The notes under the pieces were generated by a model. That model saw only the letters and a list, made by a program, of their open reading frames with translations. It searched no databases and had not been told where the DNA came from. Both the position numbers and the translations under genes were made by a program. From Phoronis australis (taxonomy: Eukaryota; Phoronida; Phoronidae), in contig NMRA01000312.1 in the NCBI GenBank assembly GCA_002633005.1, positions 331,850 through 395,849 of the forward strand: 64,000 nucleotides of DNA, in the 5' to 3' direction. This document shows, piece after piece, positions 61,501 to 64,000 of this stretch (the stretch's first letter is position 1; each line of letters starts with the position of its first letter).

Positions 61501-62312
61501 CTTCTGAACAGAAGTGGTTTTCATTCTCTCCCTTGCATACATTCATTCACTCACGAGTCAGATCAAGCTCAGAGGAGTAGGAAACACTTGCAATGCTCCA
61601 CTTAAATGTCTGCCTGTAAAGCCAGGGTTTGAACCCGTGTCTCTCAAACGGGAGTCCAGAGCTCAAACCAGGGTCCAGGGCCACACTGTCTCTTACGGTA
61701 ATGAAACTTAAAAGTTTGTCTACATTCCGGCAATTTTCCCTAACCCATAACTTACCCAGGTACAAGACACCTCCGAACTTGGGAGTTGGACAAAATCAAA
61801 TCAACCTACTAAAACTAATCTCCTAACATCTAAGTCCAACAGTCAGTAAAACGGTTTGACTAGAAATGAATTGAAGAGATATAAGTGCAATGCTTTTTTA
61901 TCTGGAATAGAAAATATTTTATATTCGAGTAAGTCTGCCACAGACGGTGACTGACCATTTGAACCGGTGAGTTGAATTCCTCAAACCGTTACCGTCACTC
62001 GTCAGGCAATGTCAACCGTCCCGATGTCTGTTAAAAAAAAACGGGGACAAACTTTGACGTACGCGAACAAATGTTCGTTATTTCTCCAAGAACACTTTAA
62101 ATTCAAATGTGTCACAATTTCTACCAAATATCAGATGCATGCAACAATTTAGAAAAACTTGGATTTTGTTGACTGCTCAAAACAACCGCTCGTTTGTAAC
62201 GTTGCAACTGTTGAACACTGACACTCAGCTGTGGCTTATTTTCCACTTCGTGAGAAAAACAATCAAATTACTATCAAAACACGATTAATTCTGTCACCAA
62301 CTTACCTTTCAT
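49146..62312 (-). CDS. CCNF: Cyclin F (F-box cyclin, FBXO1-type), complete 14-exon gene
   Basis: Substrate-recognition subunit of an SCF ubiquitin ligase: the F-box binds SKP1, the cyclin fold recruits substrates, and the protein limits centrosome duplication, nucleotide synthesis and mitotic entry (known from vertebrates). Exons on the minus strand: 62312-62306, 61373-61201, 60789-60683, 59848-59781, 59238-59048, 58771-58616, 58015-57786, 56467-56303, 55104-54981, 53380-53112, 52079-51980, 51347-51214, 50767-50634, 49585-49146. All borders are GT/AG, phases match, and the total is 2298 nt (765 residues; human is 786). F-box about 34-80 (SLPEEL), linker repeats about 90-300, cyclin box N from MRYILVDWLVEVA (310-322), cyclin box C about 408-496, and a Ser/Asp-rich tail containing SGYDGDKED (602-610) that parallels the human SGYEGDQE. 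The joining is my inference; the homology is very clear. The first 7-nt exon is the least certain part. Confidence 0.96.
50634..50767 (-). CDS. CCNF: CCNF exon 13 (acidic tail)
   Basis: Encodes SFMSGYDGDKEDADETV, parallel to the human SGYEGDQESEGE segment of the degradation-prone acidic tail. 134 nt, phase 1 out; acceptor GGTTGCAG, donor GTATGT. Confidence 0.92.
51214..51347 (-). CDS. CCNF: CCNF exon 12
   Basis: Less conserved region ending MSPSSRMKHHDR, aligned in position with human LSSPSGRRTKRKR. 134 nt, phase 2 out; acceptor TTGTTTTAG, donor GTGAGT. Confidence 0.88.
51980..52079 (-). CDS. CCNF: CCNF exon 11
   Basis: Encodes VKLQAVKTRYSDEKFNSVAE, corresponding to human VSLTAVKQRFEDKRYGEISQ, the segment just after the cyclin fold. 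100 nt, phase 2 in and phase 0 out. Confidence 0.94.
53112..53380 (-). CDS. CCNF: CCNF exon 10 (cyclin box C)
   Basis: Begins VPTILDYVKLF (human VPTVVDYKEVL) and contains KTQHLSEYLCEMSLLEL and VLLARLTL, the C-terminal cyclin fold. 269 nt, phase 2 out; donor GTGAGT. Confidence 0.97.
53725..54294. mobile_element. PIF/Harbinger-like MITE, intact (CCNF intron 9)
   Basis: 570 bp. TIR GGGCTGTACCAGCAAAATC at the left and GATTTTACTGGAACAGCCC at the right, flanked by TCA at 53722-53724 and 54295-54297. Interior has repeated GGGTGGT words. No transposase. It matches the 56574-57655 copy in inverse orientation. Confidence 0.85.
54466..54583. repeat. CCNF: Hairpin with 52-bp arms in CCNF intron 9
   Basis: Arms 54466-54517 and 54532-54583, 14-nt loop. 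44 of 52 positions pair; all eight differences are transitions. The stem end nearest the loop is CTCCCCAT / ATGGGGAAT. Confidence 0.92.
54849..54952. repeat. 26-bp minisatellite, four copies
   Basis: Unit TCTATTGAGACGACATCAC, then TCACACT; ends about 30 bp from the end of CCNF exon 9. Confidence 0.93.
54981..55104 (-). CDS. CCNF: CCNF exon 9 (cyclin box N, end)
   Basis: Encodes TIREAAWLTDNTYKYEDVVR, matching human TIREAVWLTDNTYKYEDLVR nearly residue for residue. 124 nt, phase 0 out. Confidence 0.97.
56303..56467 (-). CDS. CCNF: CCNF exon 8 (cyclin box N)
   Basis: Encodes YILVDWLVEVAGMKDFSSL, almost identical to the human cyclin-box core, then LQLLGVAAMVLCSR. 165 nt, phase 2 on both sides. 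This is the most diagnostic exon of the gene. Confidence 0.97.
56574..57655. mobile_element. PIF/Harbinger-like MITE, second copy with nested insertion (CCNF intron 7)
   Basis: Same TIRs (GGGCTGTTCCAGTAAAATC, and GATTTTGCTGGAACAGCCC at the right), flanked by TTA at 56571-56573 and 57656-57658. Without the nested element and its duplicated flank it is about 570 bp, equal to the intact copy. Orientation is opposite to the copy at 53725-54294. Confidence 0.85.
56769..57267. mobile_element. Nested TIR element, about 499 bp
   Basis: GCAGGGCTTGGA at the left and TCCAAGCCCTG at the right, flanked by ATCAC on both sides (56764-56768, 57268-57272). The intact copy in intron 9 reads straight through (CTCCATCACCACTAACG on the inverse strand), giving the empty site. 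Ends look hAT-like, yet the duplication seen is 5 bp. Interior 57125-57255 repeats GCGGAAA. Confidence 0.8.
57786..58015 (-). CDS. CCNF: CCNF exon 7 (end of linker, start of cyclin box)
   Basis: Encodes LRDIASFGHTEARLALCNSY (human LRDYAAKGCWEAQLSLAKAC) and runs to MR, the first two residues of the cyclin-box hydrophobic patch. 230 nt, phase 2 out; donor GTACGT. Confidence 0.96.
58616..58771 (-). CDS. CCNF: CCNF exon 6
   Basis: Helical linker ending in TAYLLWEHKRKSM (human SSYLLWESDRRTD). 156 nt, phase 0 on both sides; donor GTAGGT. The reading frame stays open upstream through a transposon remnant in intron 5. Confidence 0.95.
58797..58872. mobile_element. Remnant of the same PIF-like MITE next to CCNF exon 6
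   Basis: AGGGTTGTTCAAGCAAAACCTGT and GGCACATTTTTTACCCCACCC match the left end of the 56574 copy with several changes; the right end is missing. Confidence 0.55.
59048..59238 (-). CDS. CCNF: CCNF exon 5
   Basis: Contains the block FTWLFIRPPWSLNGACCK, which corresponds to human FIWLFIRPPWSVSGSCCK. 191 nt, phase 1 in and phase 0 out; acceptor TTATTTCAG, donor GTATAG. Confidence 0.96.
59781..59848 (-). CDS. CCNF: CCNF exon 4
   Basis: Encodes AAEAGNVEALLKLGVAYLYS, matching human AAEKGNFEAAVKLGIAYLYN, the first SEL1-like helical repeat after the F-box. 68 nt, phase 2 in and phase 1 out; donor GTAAGT. Confidence 0.95.
59941..60366. mobile_element. MITE in CCNF intron 3
   Basis: Ends AAGTGCCGTTTACAC and (inverse) AAGTCCCGTTTAGAC; the interior repeats TTGACACGG / CCGTGTCA words. 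Target duplication not resolved. A related copy is at 41380-41560. Confidence 0.6.
60683..60789 (-). CDS. CCNF: CCNF exon 3 (F-box, second half)
   Basis: Begins VHSHFNELINSNSILWSNVN, matching human VHSQLKDLVDNHASVWACAS; ends FEK in phase 2 before GTAAGC. Its acceptor TTTCTAG is the innermost of four tandem copies of the same 31-bp unit. Confidence 0.95.
60791..60914 (-). repeat. CCNF: 31-bp tandem repeat abutting CCNF exon 3
   Basis: Four copies of a unit which, on the gene strand, ends TTACTTTATTTCTAG or TTACTTTACTTCTAG. The innermost copy provides the actual acceptor of exon 3. Confidence 0.92.
61201..61373 (-). CDS. CCNF: CCNF exon 2 (F-box, first half)
   Basis: The acceptor is TTTCCTTACAG and the donor GTTAGT. 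Encodes residues 3-60, with a basic stretch (RVKPRTR) followed by the F-box helix WSLPEELQLLLLRELHVKDL. The human equivalent is ILSLPEDVLFHILKWLSVED. Confidence 0.95.
61500..61695 (-). mobile_element. tRNA-derived SINE in CCNF intron 1
   Basis: Minus strand: GTGTGGCCCTGG (A-box region, about 61687-61676), GGTTCAAACCC (B box, 61635-61625), then GGCTTTACAGGCAGAC and a body shared with 2395-2528, ending GAATGTATGCAAGGGAG. The tRNA-like fold is degraded. Confidence 0.7.
62306..62312 (-). CDS. CCNF: CCNF exon 1 (start codon, 7 coding nt)
   Basis: ATG AAA G followed by the donor GTAAGT. It joins in phase 1 to exon 2 to give MKVLQNFSS. No in-frame start lies inside exon 2 before the F-box, so a separate start exon is needed. 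A second start/donor pair at 63164-63149 fits equally well by phase. Confidence 0.6.
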
Positions 62313-62560
62313 AACTGATATGAGAAAATTTTAGGACTAGAAAATAGGAAAATACACAAATATAACTAAACTGAGTTTTACACACTGAAGACGTCTAACT
62401 GTCCAGTTTACTACAGGCGGATTGAATCTCCGACGCTGATTGGTTGACCCAGAAGTCATTAGAAAACTGGGTCAAAACTTTCCCATAGTGCAACTTTCAT
62501 TCAAACTTTTGAAGTTGCCTGCGGTTTACTGGACTTTTCAGAGAAACGCCATACCTTATT
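62313..62560 (-). promoter_or_regulatory. CCNF: Probable CCNF promoter region
   Basis: Directly upstream of the start exon. A CCAAT box (CCAATCAG) reads in the gene's direction at 62443-62436, and two TTTGAA words (CHR-like) lie at 62500-62505 and 62508-62513. CCAAT plus CHR is the usual pair of G2/M cell-cycle genes, but here the CHR-like words lie upstream of the CCAAT box, the reverse of the usual order. Confidence 0.4.
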
Positions 62561-63640
62561 TATTTTTTCATAATCCTAAATAGTCTCAAATAAATCAACT
62601 AACATTGCGGGAACAAACATAACAAAGAGTAACCCCAAAAATATAACAAATCACCAAACATGTCAACCGTTTTTTGCTCTAAGGCCATAGCAAATTTTGT
62701 AAAAAATCATAGCAAACCATAGCAATGACGAAAACGCGTCAAAAAGGGGACTGGGGGGAGCTATAGCCTCCACTTTTTTCAGAGCTGCGCCGCCCATGAC
62801 AATGCATTGCATGTCCCTACTTATCTATTAGAGGCTCTTACATCTAGTAACTGTGAGCGTTGTTATACTTCTTGGTAATAATTCCTTTGGCCTTGACGAG
62901 CAAGGCTGGAGATTCCTATTTTTACAAAGAAACCATACAGTAAAAGCCAAAATGAAGGTTTGACAACTTTAGTATGAGCATCGGCAAAAATGCTTATTAA
63001 TACCGAAAATACGTAGCGTAGCATTTTGGTACTACCAGAGACCGTAGAGCGTCTTTGGTACTACGTTAATTGTAGCACTACAGAAACGACATCAGTGTAG
63101 CAAATGTGTAGGTAATTCGCCTTGGCATTTTTGATTTACTTACCTTACCGGTAGTTGCCAACATTCGAAAATGAAAAGCGGGGCCCTTGGCGATATTTTC
63201 TTTTAATATAGACAGAAATACTATAAATCACACATTTTAAACAATTTCCGGAGAGGCATAAACATCAAGATCAGAATGCATAGATTACTAAAGCAGCTGA
63301 CAAATGACGTCATCTCATAGTACACACAACAACTCAAAACTTGACCACAAGAATTTCTAGTTAGCCAGCCGAATGACCGATGTCAAAATATAGAATATAT
63401 ATATTTATAGAACTTTGCACCGAGACTACATCTTGAATTGCAAAATGTTATTAAAAAATACAGATCTTTCACTGAAAAAGAAATGTTCGTGACCGAGAAA
63501 GCAAGCCCTTACTGCCAAGTATCCGGCCGCCTGGATGGCACGCCGGTTAAAGTCGACCGGGTGTTGGGGTCTCCCACATGATAGTTGAGGGGGCTTTGTT
63601 TGCGAACATTTCAGAATTTTAGTGAGTTAACCGCGAATTC
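62560..63640. other. CCNF upstream region
   Basis: Apart from the repeat unit at 62735-62800 and the possible start exon at 63149-63164, only AT-rich DNA with short TACGTAG/GTAGCAC inverted words (63005-63110). No gene called. Confidence 0.4.
63149..63164 (-). other. Possible alternative CCNF start exon
   Basis: ATG TTG GCA ACT ACC G followed by the donor GTAAGG. It ends in phase 1, like exon 1, so splicing to the acceptor at 61373 would give MLATT-VLQNF in frame. Only a short motif match; it could equally be chance. Confidence 0.25.
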
Positions 63641-63647
63641 TGTGCAT

Positions 63648-63820
63648 GAAATTGCAGAATGTTGAGACTTTTTGCAGAAAAGATTACTATTGTCAACTGT
63701 TCTGAGGACCCTGAACTTCCATGTGGAGAATTTCTCGCTTACACTGGTGACCGCTCTGATTCCCAAAGTCTCAGACAACGTTTGCGATGCCTATTCAGCA
63801 CGCCCTTTGTATTGATGTAG
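63648..63820 (+). other. Possible small plus-strand exon or ORF (53 codons)
   Basis: ATG at 63659 opens 53 codons to TAG at 63820, with protein-like composition (KITIVNCSEDPELPCGEF, SLRQRLRCLFS). An AG preceded by TGAAATTGC lies just before the ATG, and a donor-like GGTAGG follows at about 63840. Not recognised; it may be the edge of a divergent neighbour of CCNF or chance. Confidence 0.2.
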
Positions 63821-64000
63821 ATCTCACCTAATGAAGTGGAAAGGTAGGCCTAATTGCTAGCATTACTGTCTCAACAATGGTTGTTGTTAATACTCCCACT
63901 TTGGTTTTCTCTGACACTTGCAGGGACTCCCTGCCTGCAACTCTGGAGAGTAGTTTTAACTTGGTACATTATAAATATTACAAAATGACTAAAAAGGTTA

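Overview
The window is nuclear DNA from an animal with large, AT-rich introns. All supportable coding sequence is split into short exons with GT/AG borders, and about nine tenths of the window is intronic or intergenic DNA full of tandem repeats, tRNA-derived SINEs and small terminal-inverted-repeat (TIR) elements. The protein divergence from human and the repeat types suggest a non-vertebrate, probably a marine invertebrate deuterostome or lophotrochozoan. I cannot name the species. A 23-N gap at 40856-40878 shows it is a draft assembly scaffold.

Two multi-exon genes are supported, both on the minus strand. (1) At 62312-49146 lies a complete cyclin F gene (CCNF). I could join 14 exons with matching phases into 2298 nt, or 765 residues, close to the length of human CCNF. 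It has the F-box, the helical-repeat linker, both cyclin boxes with an intact MRYIL patch, and an acidic/serine-rich tail. (2) From 18885 to the left edge runs the 5' and middle part of a gene for a long coiled-coil protein: seven exons, about 977 residues, plus one optional 39-nt exon. It has an N-terminal coiled coil, two short tryptophan/basic motifs, three copies of an F-x-(K/R)-(K/R)-(L/M)-x-(E/D)-W-E motif and a coiled-coil C-terminal half that continues out of the window. I do not recognise its family. Candidate 5'-untranslated exons lie near 39148 and 43955, so this gene may reach about 44 kb.

Layout: 1-18885, coiled-coil gene with repeat-rich introns, including an array of 11 CTCF-like motifs at about 146-bp spacing (12650-14395). 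18886-43954, no convincing coding exon: hairpins, minisatellites, foldback elements and the assembly gap. 43955-48977, possible promoter region of gene 1 and intergenic DNA. 48978-62312, CCNF; its introns hold two inverted copies of one PIF/Harbinger-like element flanking exons 8-9, one of them carrying a nested second element, and a long hairpin. 62313-64000, CCNF upstream region with a possible small plus-strand exon.

The most unusual signals are the regular same-strand CTCF-like motif array inside a mobile repeat family, the inverted elements bracketing the first cyclin-box exons, the four-fold tandem duplication of a splice-acceptor-like unit in front of CCNF exon 3, and two hairpins with roughly 50-bp arms. 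The two genes have no evident functional link; they are only neighbours in tandem orientation.
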